Source of the DNA: Zantedeschia hybrid cultivar
Taxonomy: Eukaryota; Streptophyta; Magnoliopsida; Alismatales; Araceae
Length of the DNA stretch: 64,000 nt
Reading direction: 5' to 3'
NCBI GenBank assembly: GCA_030544215.1
Contig: JARZZO010000014.1
Span: forward strand, 37,353,734 to 37,417,733
A program made the translations under genes and the position numbers. Below are positions 53,601 through 56,458 of this stretch, in pieces (position 1 is the stretch's first letter; each line of letters begins with the position of its first letter). The notes under the pieces were generated by a model. The model searched no databases, was not told the origin of the DNA, and saw nothing but the letters and a program-made list of their open reading frames with translations.

Positions 53601-55610
53601 AACCTGCTCCAAAGAGTCTACTGATCCCTGCAGTCGCAAGGACCGTAGACCCCCCTGAAACATCCAAACTTCACTGCTTGATCACAATCTTAATTGAACT
53701 GTCAGATATTCTCCTATTTTAAGAATCGTCCTATTCCACTTGTCTGTACTGTACCATTCCTTTCCTCTGGACCTTCTGAAAGCAAAATCCACACTAGAAA
53801 CACCTGTAGCAACTTTAACTAAGCTCAATTTCATCCTTTCTACCTTTGTCTCCTGAATAAAGATAATTTCCACCTTTCTTCTCCTAATCAACTCATGAAT
53901 GGCCCTGTGTTTACTAGTCATTCACACCTCTCACGTTCCAAGACCCAAGGATCATCTTAAAATAAATGCCCCACTGAACCCCACTCTCACCTTCTCCTGC
54001 CTCCTGACTACTAGTCCATGTGGGTTTCACGAGGTTGTTAAACTCTCTATGGCTTTTGCACCTTCTGCATCATGGTTCCAAGGGCGGAACTGGGGAGGGC
54101 TGGGCCATCCCCCCCCCCCCTCCCGCATTTTGGTAATTCTGTAAATACCTGTAGTAATATATATCTACAAAAATATCATAAGTTTCTTTAACTTGGCCTC
54201 ACTTAAAAATAATGACGTTTTACTTGGATCCTCATCCTTCTATGTTGTTGATCAGAGACCTTTCGCCCTCCTCTGTTTTTCCTTTCCATCCTCTCTCTAT
54301 CAGACCTACTCACTACTCTTCTTCTCATCTCATGCATCATGGAAAACCTTCATTCATTAAGCTCTGTAAAGTCAGCAGGAGTACATATCTGTCGAACTTA
54401 TTCAGTTGTGGCTGTGAATTGCACAGTCCTATATCTTGTCTTGAGGCAGTTCTAATTCAACACAAAGTTTTCTCTATAAGCCTGGTAAGTCAAATAAGGA
54501 AGAGCAGCAAACTTTCAAAACTGGTAAATTGGCAACCATTTTATAAGCTTCAAGAAGTTGTCATACCTGCCAACAAGAATCTTCCCAACACCATTACCTG
54601 CAGCAACTTTAATAATTATCTGCATCTCAAGAATAAAAAATGGTGTAAGCAGGTACTAAAGAAATTTCAAACTGTAGGTTACAGTAATCAAATCTCTGAA
54701 AAGCTTCTTCCTGATATTCACTTTTGGAAAAAAAAAAAAAAAAAAAGACATGAAATACAAATCTAAGATGCCATTGAAAGTAGTGACAGGAAATCAACGG
54801 CAAGGCATGACCATCAAAATGCCGAGGGTTAGCAGGGGAAGGAGACCTGTGCAGCCTCTCGATTGAAGTAGCGACCATCACCCCCCAGAACCAAGACGCC
54901 GTTCTTGTAGTCCTCCGTGGGCAACGAATTAAATAATGCCTGCAAGAAACCAAGCGATCAAAGAGGGGGGGGTGTGGAAGGAAGATCAAAACAATGCCAG
55001 ATGGAACGAGAAGGCCGCATCGCAGTGCAGACAAAAAAAAAAACAAGGGGACACTTACTTGAATCCAGTTTGCCAAGTAATTCTCCTGTTGGAAGACCTT
55101 GACCTGCATTGGGGACCATTCCGATTCACTTGGAGGTGAGCCCAAAAAAAGAACTCGAGTAGTCTGAGTACAAAACTTGACCAACTTCACCGAGTCCAAC
55201 AGACCTTCTTCCGAAGCCCGCTCGTCCCCGTCTTTTGCCCCTCATACGGCTTCGTAGGCACTGACACGACCTGATAACGACATGATCCCCCACCTCAGAA
55301 GAAAAGAAGGCGAAACAAAAGCACGAGATGAAGGGGGAGATCATGGGAGGGAATGGAGTCCGACCTTGAACCCCTCTGTCTCGGTCACCACCGTGGCAGC
55401 TTTAGAAGAAGAAGGTGACGACGACGACGAAGAAGAAGCAACAGCAGCAGCCGCCCTGGAGGATCGAGCCACTTGCCAGGAGAACAGGAGTGGTTTCCGA
55501 CAGGGGAAGGCGACCGCCGCCGTGGAAGCAGCCGTGAGCATGCGCGTCCGCACTGGGGGACCCCGCAGCTGCGCGAGCACGCCGCCACCCTCCACCAGCC
55601 TCAGCGCCAT
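11536..55610 (-). CDS. PGMP: Plastidic phosphoglucomutase, 22 coding exons (join, minus strand)
   Basis: The product catalyses the reversible conversion of glucose-6-phosphate and glucose-1-phosphate in the plastid stroma, a step needed for starch synthesis. The 22 exons listed separately join to 1914 nt and 637 residues with no stop or frame break, and every intron is GT-AG. The protein shows an N-terminal Ser/Ala/Arg-rich transit peptide (about 1-75), substrate motif GTSGLRKK (97-104), phosphoserine loop SASHNPGG with catalytic Ser195, metal motif DGDGDR (360-365), sugar-binding CGEESFGTGSDH (445-456), and phosphate-binding GTGSAGATVR (581-590), ending PTVIT. The wording of the C-terminal part (VEQFEPDVSRHDMDAQ) and the transit peptide mark the plastid rather than cytosolic isoform. 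Length fits the family (slightly over 620 in Arabidopsis). The start at 55610 is chosen because it opens a typical transit peptide; an in-frame ATG also exists at 55952. UTRs were not resolved. Identification from remembered family features, not from a search. Confidence 0.97.
11682..11787 (-). CDS. PGMP: pPGM exon 21: phosphate-binding loop
   Basis: Residues 581-615 plus one base of Asp616. It opens with GTGSAGATVR, the distal phosphate-binding loop of domain 4, and continues YVEQFEPDVSRHDMDAQ, wording typical of plastid isoforms. Acceptor ggtag, donor ATAG|GTCTGT. Confidence 0.97.
11878..11955 (-). CDS. PGMP: pPGM exon 20
   Basis: Residues 555-580, VDGSLASKQGIRFVF then TDGSRVIFRLS. Acceptor ggacag, donor TCG|GTATGT. 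Phase 0 at both ends. Confidence 0.96.
12500..12546 (-). CDS. PGMP: pPGM exon 19
   Basis: Only 47 nt: completes Gly539 and encodes SYTLKYADDFMYTDP (540-554). Acceptor ttgcag, donor CCA|GTAATT. It is needed for the frame and for the conserved ADDF-YTDP block. Confidence 0.93.
12627..12708 (-). CDS. PGMP: pPGM exon 18
   Basis: Residues 512-538 (starts ECESEGANQMM, ends PGEKY) plus one base of Gly539. Acceptor ttcag, donor TATG|GTAAGT. Confidence 0.95.
12812..12953 (-). CDS. PGMP: pPGM exon 17
   Basis: Completes Trp464 and runs to residue 511: AVLAWLSILAHRNKD, then a short charged KKEGEK, then the conserved HWATYGRNFFSRYDYE. Acceptor tcacag, donor GAG|GTACTA. Confidence 0.96.
13442..13557 (-). 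CDS. PGMP: pPGM exon 16: sugar-binding loop
   Basis: Residues 426-463 plus two bases of Trp464. It holds VPTGWKFFGNLMDAG and CGEESFGTGSDH (445-456), the loop whose Glu-Glu-Ser contacts the sugar. Acceptor acgcag, donor ATTTG|GTGAGC. Confidence 0.97.
13677..13751 (-). CDS. PGMP: pPGM exon 15
   Basis: Residues 401-425, GLARSMPTSGALDRVA followed by VKLNLSFYE. Acceptor tccag. The donor GAG|GTTCTA has the invariant GT but is otherwise weak; the frame and conservation on both sides leave no other reasonable junction. Confidence 0.94.
13862..13980 (-). CDS. PGMP: pPGM exon 14: metal-binding DGDGDR loop
   Basis: Completes Gly361 and encodes up to residue 400. With exon 13 it forms the motif Asp360-Gly-Asp362-Gly-Asp364-Arg365, whose three Asp residues bind Mg2+ in this family. 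It continues HFFVTPSDSVAIIAANAQ. Acceptor actcag, donor AAG|GTAATA. Confidence 0.97.
13981..16988. other. Distal half of pPGM intron 13: unclassified
   Basis: Apart from a G-rich stretch at 14330-14365 (GGTTTGGGGGTGGGCATGGGG) the 3 kb show no repeat pair or domain that could be named. The segment 14580-16450 is less AT-rich than its surroundings and has several short open frames on both strands, which suggests a decayed retroelement, but none could be matched to a family. Confidence 0.35.
16989..18559. mobile_element. Non-autonomous hAT-like element in intron 13
   Basis: The ends form an imperfect inverted repeat: left TATGGTTTGCAGAACTA, right (read in reverse complement) CATGGTTTGCAAGAGCTA. 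The flanks ATTATGTG (16981-16988) and ATTTTATG (18560-18567) agree at 6 of 8 positions, as a decayed 8-bp target duplication would. The subterminal regions (17010-17100 and 18140-18540) are full of variants of GGTTGGAACTGG/CCGGTTCC, as expected for transposase-binding repeats. The interior has no transposase. Together these point to the hAT superfamily; the ends could be off by a few bases. Confidence 0.55.
17480..17570 (+). repeat. 42-bp tandem duplication
   Basis: Two units starting ATTCCTCCACACA at 17481 and 17523, each continuing with CCTGCAC and TGTGCAGCATGT-like text that is itself a short hairpin (TGCAC...GTGCA). It lies in the interior of the hAT-like element. Confidence 0.75.
19448..19515 (-). 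CDS. PGMP: pPGM exon 13
   Basis: Completes Thr338 and runs to Asp360 plus one base of Gly361; contains LGAASD, the start of the metal-binding loop. Acceptor atcag, donor GATG|GTATGT. It is followed by intron 13 (13981-19447, 5467 bp). Confidence 0.96.
19591..19655 (-). CDS. PGMP: pPGM exon 12
   Basis: Residues 317-337 plus two bases of Thr338; contains NGVPLEDFGHGHPDPNL. Acceptor tgtag, donor AC|GTAAGA. Confidence 0.96.
19751..19829 (-). CDS. PGMP: pPGM exon 11
   Basis: Completes Arg290 and runs to residue 316 with FIFDAMHAVTGAYAKPIFV, a strongly conserved block. Acceptor cttcag, donor GAG|GTATAT. The split Arg codon (AG from exon 10, G from here) keeps the frame over the long intron. Confidence 0.96.
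20890..22834 (-). mobile_element. LTR of the TAATCGATT-rich copia-like family, copy 2
   Basis: On the minus strand the sequence reads a purine tract (aaaaaggggagat) followed by TGTTGAG at 22834, the usual polypurine tract and LTR start of SIRE-type copia elements. Downstream come dozens of AATCGAT/ATCGATT motifs (21830-22780), then a region with repeated CTCTCTTC...AAGAAGAGG units (21050-21125) and text on the transcribed leader side (20920-21010) that matches the style of 61900-62000. The far end near 20890 is approximate. The orientation and the PPT identify it as a 3' LTR. Confidence 0.6.
22835..23350 (-). other. Internal sequence next to the copy-2 LTR
   Basis: Beginning with the polypurine tract at 22835-22850, this is the 3' end of the internal region of the copia-like element. 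No pol domain is recognisable; only short open frames remain on the minus strand, and nothing further toward 23600 or 24200 could be assigned. Confidence 0.4.
23615..23637. repeat. C-run followed by A-run
   Basis: A homopolymer stretch of C (about 14) runs directly into about 9 A. Such junctions are prone to length errors in sequencing. Confidence 0.8.
24290..24545. repeat. Fold-back MITE-like segment
   Basis: GGTTTGATAGG near 24310 is the inverse of CTATCAAACC near 24463, and AGAATTGCTTAT recurs in direct and inverted form (24370-24440). The right side ends GAATAACCTATTCTGCAAACAAAT, which resembles ends of plant MITEs that start GTTTGCAGAATAGG. A matching left terminus was not found. Confidence 0.3.
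24660..25140 (+). mobile_element. RTE-type LINE, decayed 3' end
   Basis: Translation recovers the C-terminal tail typical of plant RTE elements: a 'VRKD' block, then RGRPKMRWLDIVRKDLNVP followed by a degraded MALDRxxW-RIHVADP motif (24950-25080). It is followed by a tail of GATGATGGC/AATGACAAC trinucleotide-like repeats instead of a plain poly(A), again as in RTE elements. Stops and frame changes show it is dead; the 5' part is missing. Confidence 0.7.
25483..25507. repeat. Poly(G) run of about 25
   Basis: An uninterrupted G homopolymer after GACGCGGGT. Its exact length is unreliable. Confidence 0.85.
25715..25932 (+). mobile_element. hAT MITE, copy 1, with perfect 8-bp target duplication
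   Basis: The element starts CAAGGATGGCAATCTCGG and ends, in reverse complement, CATGGTTGGCAGTCTCGG. It is flanked by GCCAAGAG on both sides (25707-25714 and 25933-25940), a perfect 8-bp duplication, diagnostic of the hAT superfamily together with CA...TG ends. Subterminal blocks are arrays of CGGTATCGG, CCGGTACC and GATACCG; the centre (about 25800-25845) is a T/A-rich stretch. At 218 bp it has no coding capacity. Confidence 0.85.
26460..27240 (-). mobile_element. L1-type LINE, C-terminal zinc-binding reverse transcriptase region
   Basis: On the minus strand, 27190-27020 reads GDGTLTLFWLDVWCS followed by a PLCNLLLRVFVITSKPR segment, and 26750-26620 reads CSLCGVEEESKDHLFLTCSY, the Cys-x2-Cys...His...Cys pattern of the zf-RVT domain at the end of plant LINE ORF2. 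Frames change between the parts. Only the 3' end of ORF2 is present. Confidence 0.75.
27290..27474 (+). mobile_element. End of a copia-type LTR with primer-binding site
   Basis: A TATA-like ATATAAATAG (about 27347-27356), a pyrimidine-rich leader (CTTCTTCCTCTCTTCATTC) and the end AAAATTCATCA are followed by TGGTATCAGAGG (27463-27474), the initiator-Met primer-binding site. The upstream start of the LTR was not found and is probably cut by the LINE fragment. Sequence after the PBS to about 27900 could be leader or gag but has no recognisable domain. Confidence 0.55.
28000..30720 (+). mobile_element. L1-type LINE, decayed ORF1 and endonuclease, split by a MITE
   Basis: At 28185-28440 translation resembles the DUF4283-type domain of plant LINE ORF1: LRSRKQLVKRCLRGLVVDG, a GLG-S segment, ASRWYGDAW and an aromatic hydrophobic block. 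At 30370-30720 there is an endonuclease: FSGVYGPQSRPKKRTLWE, then a broken GDFNAV (WGDFNAVTSPG), NGPPLPMEMMEDLREFNDEAALVDV and a following tail toward the SDH motif. The reading is broken by stops. The hAT MITE copy 2 is inserted at 29649. The reverse transcriptase part is absent. Confidence 0.6.
29649..29878 (-). mobile_element. hAT MITE, copy 2, with perfect 8-bp target duplication
   Basis: Same family as copy 1 but in the opposite orientation: it begins CATGGTTGGCAGTATCGG and ends (reverse complement) CAAGGATGGCAATCTCGG. The flanks are GCTGAGAA at 29641-29648 and 29879-29886, identical. Its CGGTATCGG/CCGGTACC arrays are longer than in copy 1, making it 230 bp. It interrupts the LINE at 28000-30720, so it is younger than that LINE. 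Confidence 0.88.
30860..31100 (+). pseudogene. Fragment resembling the C-terminus of an LTR-element polyprotein
   Basis: Translation with one frame change reads DPNSRIPYVIKEVYPGNAYRLVDTD, then LYHP and later VRGLVEYRAYPLP. This resembles the chromodomain-proximal end of gypsy-type integrases (PNWEGPYxVxEVxGNGAYRL). It is short and isolated, so the assignment is tentative. Confidence 0.4.
31160..33288 (-). mobile_element. Ty1/copia element, gag to integrase start, decayed
   Basis: On the minus strand from right to left: a gag start with ITVKLNASNYRLWAMSATIFL and GCIDGS (33200-33080), a CCHC zinc knuckle CTHCNQDNHDVDFYW-like with the Cys replaced (about 32510-32450), a protease-linked block TIAGKGSICLN...VVLHIPALSSNLLFMSSIT (31900-31800), a GAG-pre-integrase LRHSQLGHLAFKSL and CQICQLTKH (about 31620-31530), and the start of integrase SAPFDLVHFDVW. 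Stops and frame changes are frequent. No LTRs are attached; its right end abuts the broken gypsy LTR at about 33289. Confidence 0.75.
32087..32386. repeat. 152-bp tandem duplication inside the copia fragment
   Basis: Two copies starting CCTGAAGAAGAAGCACTC at 32087 and 32239, each ending GGGGTTGAGATGCAGCA. The period of 152 is not a multiple of three, so it breaks the gag frame. Confidence 0.85.
33289..33729 (+). repeat. Truncated 5' LTR of the gypsy-type element
   Basis: From GATATATTGTATGAAAAA to GGTGTTACA it is alignable throughout with 40813-41252. Both share the 'tcactctg' and 'tgttcccactgtggcgcg' segments. The upstream 1.75 kb of the LTR is missing, replaced by the copia fragment. Confidence 0.85.
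33735..33746 (+). other. Primer-binding site of the gypsy-type element
   Basis: TGGTATCAGAGC, a perfect match to the initiator-tRNA-Met priming sequence, five bases after the end of the 5' LTR. Confidence 0.9.
34240..35350 (+). other. G/C-skewed leader with CCACCGGTTGG and GGGCC motifs
   Basis: 34250-34560 and 34820-34900 contain many runs of GGGGGG and CCCCCC joined by ACCGGT, giving several potential hairpins; 35040-35280 has repeats of TTGGGCC. A TATTTAAATAAA at about 34925-34936 could be a promoter element. The long open frames seen here on both strands are low-complexity and are not considered genes. Confidence 0.5.
36546..37495 (+). pseudogene. Plant mobile domain (PMD)-like gene, 5' part, plus-strand copy
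   Basis: It starts MAALGDIPVEGFQEDIAAYL and continues through an acidic and aromatic region (IYELLQSYIHIEDGVERPLSP; DRLWEFPTPEQVGP; HDISRTYQPAMWTRV) to DICRGVRPAWDVRLQVRSSHVFRL. A one-base loss near 37200 relative to the minus-strand copy shifts the frame; the other frame continues ATEWLLHILKNYRPILDRA to HRISGLPIMGEPYEEG, a motif typical of plant-mobile-domain proteins. The copy then stops matching at 37466 and runs on to 37495 before a stop. PMD proteins are known both as host genes and as cargo of plant transposons; here the context is a retroelement. Not translatable as one protein. Confidence 0.65.
36651..39016. repeat. Long inverted repeat: two ~816-bp arms, 734-bp spacer
   Basis: Arm 1 is 36651-37466 (plus), arm 2 is 38201-39016 (minus). 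The outer ends meet at ATCGAGGATGTTGTCC, the inner ends at GATGAATTCC. Differences are scattered single bases plus small indels, so the arms remain very similar. A transcript through both would fold into a stem of about 800 bp with a 734-nt loop. The outer end of arm 2 lies only 40 bp from the 3' LTR. Confidence 0.92.
37478..39016 (-). pseudogene. Plant mobile domain (PMD)-like gene, minus-strand copy, longer at its 3' side
   Basis: Read on the minus strand from 39016, it repeats the plus copy almost base for base, with an in-frame TGA where the plus copy has CGA (about 38650). It then continues further: GVLDEFHRSTTDGAGSYTTPYCYRYLLKIWRD, WVRFFFGGPFRYH, a stop, and MFDERVPSILSYQDVSRRC. The last part has YVVAYLAYWLATFAVLYGDE, ALRPEALLVALRLTVGTHLAIAPAALASIYHSF, closely resembling the PMD core (FLAYWLSRYVF...LAPAVLASIYRxL). 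Two stops at least interrupt it, and the first 105 bp present in the plus copy are missing. Confidence 0.7.
39041..39056 (+). other. Polypurine tract of the gypsy-type element
   Basis: TTTAAAGGGGAGAGGA lies immediately before the TGTAAGG start of the 3' LTR and matches the usual plus-strand priming site. Confidence 0.85.
39057..41252 (+). repeat. 3' LTR of the gypsy-type element (2196 bp)
   Basis: It begins TGTAAGGACTC and ends GGCGTTACA. A TATA box, TCTATAAATATGGG, lies at 39692-39705 after a set of U3 tandem repeats. The last 440 bp are the same as the truncated 5' LTR at 33289-33729. 40130-40400 shares the style GGCTACC...GGTGAAGCCGCTATAG-GTGGAGCCACT with the TRIM LTRs at 1239-1872. No PBS follows, as expected for a 3' LTR. 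Confidence 0.85.
39440..39675 (+). repeat. 62-bp tandem repeats in the LTR U3 region
   Basis: GACACTTGTCATCCATT recurs at 39476, 39538 and 39600, with a fourth, partial GACACTTGTT at 39662; each unit also holds CCTTATCTCCAAGCCATGATGGAGAGG. The array ends just upstream of the TATA box, the position of enhancer repeats in LTRs. Confidence 0.85.
41253..43260. other. Unclassified intron sequence
   Basis: No domain or paired repeat was found. 42475-42560 has three imperfect copies of ATGTTCAAGCAT-AC-AA-GTAGA about 32 bp apart. The rest is AT-rich with scattered homopolymers. Confidence 0.4.
43270..44150 (+). repeat. LTR-like segment with TATA box and poly(A) signal
   Basis: A region of CCGGCC/ACCGGT motifs and CT-rich tracts is followed by TCTATAAAAAGAGG (43973-43986), a purine-rich leader and AGAATAAAATTG (44113-44124) with a T-rich downstream side. 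This is the order of a plant LTR R region, but no second copy exists in the window. The style (ACCGG beside GGGGG) recalls 34240-34900. Confidence 0.4.
43798..43879. repeat. CT-rich microsatellite, three blocks
   Basis: Three CT runs separated by TTTCCTTATCTC spacers, the first two with about the same spacing, suggesting duplication of a CT-block unit. Confidence 0.8.
44161..44640 (+). repeat. ~70-bp tandem array, seven units
   Basis: Units start TTCTTCCATA at 44161, 44231, 44303, 44371, 44439, 44508 and 44578. Each has a core GGTTCTTCCATACCGTTTGG followed by TTGGCCA, and an AT-rich spacer (ATTAATTAATTAATTAAAAA then TCAGAAAAT). Neighbouring units are more alike than distant ones. Confidence 0.92.
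44640..45235 (+). repeat. Diverged continuation of the array, hairpin-like cores
   Basis: About twelve cores of the form GGTTCATCC-TAT-GATAGGGTAACC recur at irregular spacing (near 44640, 44726, 44819, 44897, 44929, 44961, 45005, 45041, 45080, 45121, 45160, 45200). Several contain near-perfect palindromes such as CCCTATCGATAGGG near 45011. The 5' GGTTC and 3' AACC/GGCC ends are the same as in the 70-bp units, so this appears to be the older part of one array. Confidence 0.7.
45700..46270. repeat. GATC/GGATCGG-rich segment
   Basis: 46080-46250 has repeated GATCGG, CCGATCC and GGATCGGATTGG motifs on both strands, and 45720-45850 has repeated GCCATGG/ATGGCCAT. It looks like another motif-array type repeat; boundaries are approximate. 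From here to 47782 nothing is recognised. Confidence 0.4.
47783..47835 (-). CDS. PGMP: pPGM exon 10
   Basis: Residues 273-289 (SVFDFQLIGSLLSRSDF) plus two bases of Arg290. Acceptor ttgcag, donor TTTCAG|GTATTG. It must be spliced across the 27,953-bp intron 10 to exon 11. Confidence 0.95.
47931..48053 (-). CDS. PGMP: pPGM exon 9
   Basis: Residues 232-272, starting ISELKVAEI and ending DPVADYLNLME, the end of domain 1 and start of domain 2. Acceptor gtgcag, donor GAG|GTAAAT. Phase 0 at both ends. Confidence 0.95.
48535..48660 (-). mobile_element. 3' end of an L1-type LINE with poly(A)
   Basis: On the minus strand the sequence reads GGAATCTCTCCTATTGTTGAG, CCTCTGTTTATTCTCC, then TTTTCTC followed by a run of about 10 A (48541-48550). 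The same style closes the LINE at 52900. The LINE body beyond 48660 is not recognisable in this orientation. Confidence 0.5.
48632..49182. repeat. ~275-bp tandem direct duplication
   Basis: Unit 1 (48632-48905) and unit 2 (48906-49182) start AGAAAATAAATAACAAC and end GGAAGCAGGACATGTAGC. They differ by scattered substitutions and a 3-bp insertion in unit 2 (ACACAGAAGAATTC against ACACAGGAATTC). The boundary carries the short homology AGAAA. It duplicates the junction between the minus-strand LINE tail and the plus-strand zinc-knuckle fragment. Confidence 0.93.
49058..50030 (+). pseudogene. Retroelement gag-like fragment with two CCHC zinc knuckles
   Basis: 49145-49260 encodes CFRCLEAGHVAESCRN and CWSCRGTGHLKAWCP, two C-x2-C-x4-H-x4-C knuckles as in nucleic-acid-binding gag or LINE ORF1 proteins. 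After a stop near 49440 and a frame change, 49620-49700 reads LVGLPLHLWDLEVFQ and 49765-49960 reads VEVEDGVKIHEQIKL ... WVHVRLDNRLEEP ... YEEYRGKWDNLLP, as in plant retroelement proteins where such a domain follows the knuckles. The frame is broken at least twice. It lies antisense to pPGM in intron 8. Confidence 0.65.
50038..51700 (-). pseudogene. hAT transposase, C-terminal part, with element end
   Basis: On the minus strand 51560-51370 reads DWWPVMRRRSMSVNTLAEIAIRVLSQTTAASECE, then two stops, then STFSLVHTKLKNSLKVERVAKLIFCHYNMRLR. This is the hATC dimerisation domain (W..GxxxPxLxxLAxxVLSxxxSASxCERxWSxF...HxKxRNRL). The region after it (51300-50370) continues as an acidic, Gln/Tyr-rich tail with stops. 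At 50038 CAAGGTTTGCCAAACCGG and a dense block of AACCGGTTC repeats (50060-50120) look like the element's terminus and subterminal repeats. The other end was not found. Non-functional. Confidence 0.72.
52110..52178 (-). CDS. PGMP: pPGM exon 8
   Basis: Residues 209-231, FNYNSGQPAPESITDKIY and ANTLS. Acceptor cttcag, donor TCA|GTAAAT. It is followed by intron 8 (48054-52109, 4056 bp), which carries a hAT transposase remnant and a zinc-knuckle fragment. Confidence 0.96.
52489..52557 (-). CDS. PGMP: pPGM exon 7: phosphoserine active-site loop
   Basis: Residues 186-208, ANGGFIMSASHNPGG followed by PEYDWGIK. In this family the second Ser of SASHNP is the residue that carries the phosphate during catalysis, here Ser195. 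Acceptor ggtag, donor AAG|GTGAAT, phase 0 at both ends. Confidence 0.97.
52638..52689 (-). CDS. PGMP: pPGM exon 6
   Basis: Completes Arg168 and encodes up to residue 185; it contains STPAVSAVIRKQK, the conserved helix before the active-site loop. Acceptor ttatcag, donor AAG|GTATGT. Confidence 0.95.
52900..53935 (-). mobile_element. L1-type LINE, decayed endonuclease, in intron 5
   Basis: From 53935 on the minus strand: HRAIHELIRRRKVEIIFIQETK, the first motif of the LINE AP endonuclease (Gln-Glu-Thr-Lys), then FRGVYGPCDCRDQ-TLW (about 53660-53610) and a broken HGDFNEVGMPLKRNQNKK (about 53560-53510). The 3' side ends near 52900 with TTCTCTTCAAAAAAAG, so most of ORF2 was lost by internal deletion. 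It is in the same orientation as pPGM. Confidence 0.7.
54105..54124. repeat. Poly(C) run
   Basis: About 12 C, one T, then further C in intron 5; length is likely uncertain. Confidence 0.7.
54567..54619 (-). CDS. PGMP: pPGM exon 5
   Basis: Residues 151-167 (IIIKVAAGNGVGKILVG) plus the first two bases of Arg168. Acceptor gatgcag, donor GGCAG|GTATGA. The next intron (1877 bp) contains a LINE fragment. Confidence 0.95.
54847..54939 (-). CDS. PGMP: pPGM exon 4: GGDGRYFN motif
   Basis: Residues 120-150. It carries the conserved VLVLGGDGRYFN block (GGDGRYFN at 138-145) of domain 1. Acceptor ttgcag, donor CAG|GTCTCC. Confidence 0.95.
55059..55103 (-). CDS. PGMP: pPGM exon 3
   Basis: Only 45 nt, residues 105-119, VKVFQQENYLANWIQ. 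Acceptor aatgcag, donor CAA|GTAAGT. The small size and phase 0 ends match the joined reading frame exactly. Confidence 0.95.
55205..55270 (-). CDS. PGMP: pPGM exon 2: GTSGLRKK substrate motif
   Basis: Residues 83-104, starting VVSVPTKP and ending in GTSGLRKK, the first conserved block of eukaryotic phosphoglucomutases. Acceptor ttatcag, donor AAG|GTCTGT, phase 0 at both ends. Confidence 0.95.
55365..55610 (-). CDS. PGMP: pPGM exon 1: transit peptide
   Basis: It encodes residues 1-82, beginning MALRLVEGGG. The segment is rich in Ala, Ser and Arg, has almost no acidic residues until about 75, and contains a run of Ser broken by one Pro, as chloroplast transit peptides do. The donor is TTCAAG|GTCGGA. 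The exon is GC-rich, unlike the AT-rich introns around it. Confidence 0.93.
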
Positions 55611-56120
55611 TCGCGAAAGCCCCTCTTCCCTGGCGGATGCTGCAGCCGCTCGCTCTGCCCGAGTGGAGATGGCAGAAGGGGAATCGGCGTGGCAGGAGGG
55701 GCCGCAGTTCACTCCGTTCCGTTTATGTGTGCGGCGACCTGATTGATGATCGAGGGAAGCGACGGGTTTCACGGACAGGCGCGCGCCAGCTGTCCATTCC
55801 ACTTTCAGAATTTGAACGGGCCTCTTGTGTCCGCTCCGGAGCCCCGGTCCCACCGGGCGATGGTAGTTTTTGCTTTTGAATTTGTATAAATATAAAGAGC
55901 AAACTACGGAATTACCACCATTCACCAACCACCAACGCTGCTTGGCTGCCACGCATACTCATTAATTATGCACGCACAGTGACCCCCTGTCCTCTGGATG
56001 CATACTCTGTTCATGTATTAGTTTAATTTTAAATTATCAAATAAAAGACACACAAATTTGGCAGTTGTTCATTTTTGTTGTTTAAATGCTTGGACGGGGA
56101 TTACTCCCACTCTGATCATC
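55611..56120 (-). promoter_or_regulatory. Putative pPGM promoter and 5' leader region
   Basis: Upstream of the start codon the first 250 bp are GC-rich, then the sequence turns AT-rich with TTTATATTTATACAA on the minus strand (about 55883-55897), a possible TATA box some 275 bp before the ATG. The reading frame of exon 1 stays open upstream to an ATG at 55952. No transcription start can be fixed from sequence alone. Confidence 0.3.
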
Positions 56121-56125
56121 ATTAA

Positions 56126-56455
56126 GGGGTTGTTTGTTTTAGTGTAAAACTTTGAAAATCACCGGTTTTAAAATCATTGATTTTAAAATAAGTGAAATTT
56201 TCTTGTTCTAAAATCAAGAGATATTTGTTTGATTATTTGTAAAATAAAACAAGAGAGGCTTCAATCTTCTTATTTTGATTTACAGTGAATTTTTGATGTA
56301 AACTAAAATAAAAGAATTAGACCGTCAAGTAGACAGACAAAGTTCAGACAATATTTTACTTTACACTATTTTACATCATTTTAAATAACTAAAAATACTA
56401 TAAAATAAAATAATTATTTTAAATTACGTTGTTTTATGCTAAAACAAACAACCCT
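56126..56455. mobile_element. Tourist-like MITE upstream of pPGM
   Basis: The left end GGGGTTGTTTGTTTTAGTG and the reverse complement of the right end AGGGTTGTTTGTTTTAGCA form a terminal inverted repeat of about 25 bp (continuing TAAAAC on both sides). It is flanked by TAA at 56123-56125 and 56456-56458, the 3-bp duplication typical of PIF/Harbinger-derived Tourist elements. At 330 bp, very AT-rich, and about 500 bp upstream of the start codon, it could lie within regulatory sequence. Confidence 0.75.
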
Positions 56456-56458
56456 TAA

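Noticed and set aside
11536..55610. That pPGM might be a pseudogene or a transposon-captured copy
   Set aside because: A captured or processed copy would lack introns or have frame damage. Here all 22 exons keep phase and motif, and the introns have proper borders.
55385..55742. Open frames on the plus strand over pPGM exon 1
   Set aside because: They are the opposite-strand shadow of a GC-rich exon with high third-position GC; the minus-strand reading gives the transit peptide that joins in frame to exon 2.
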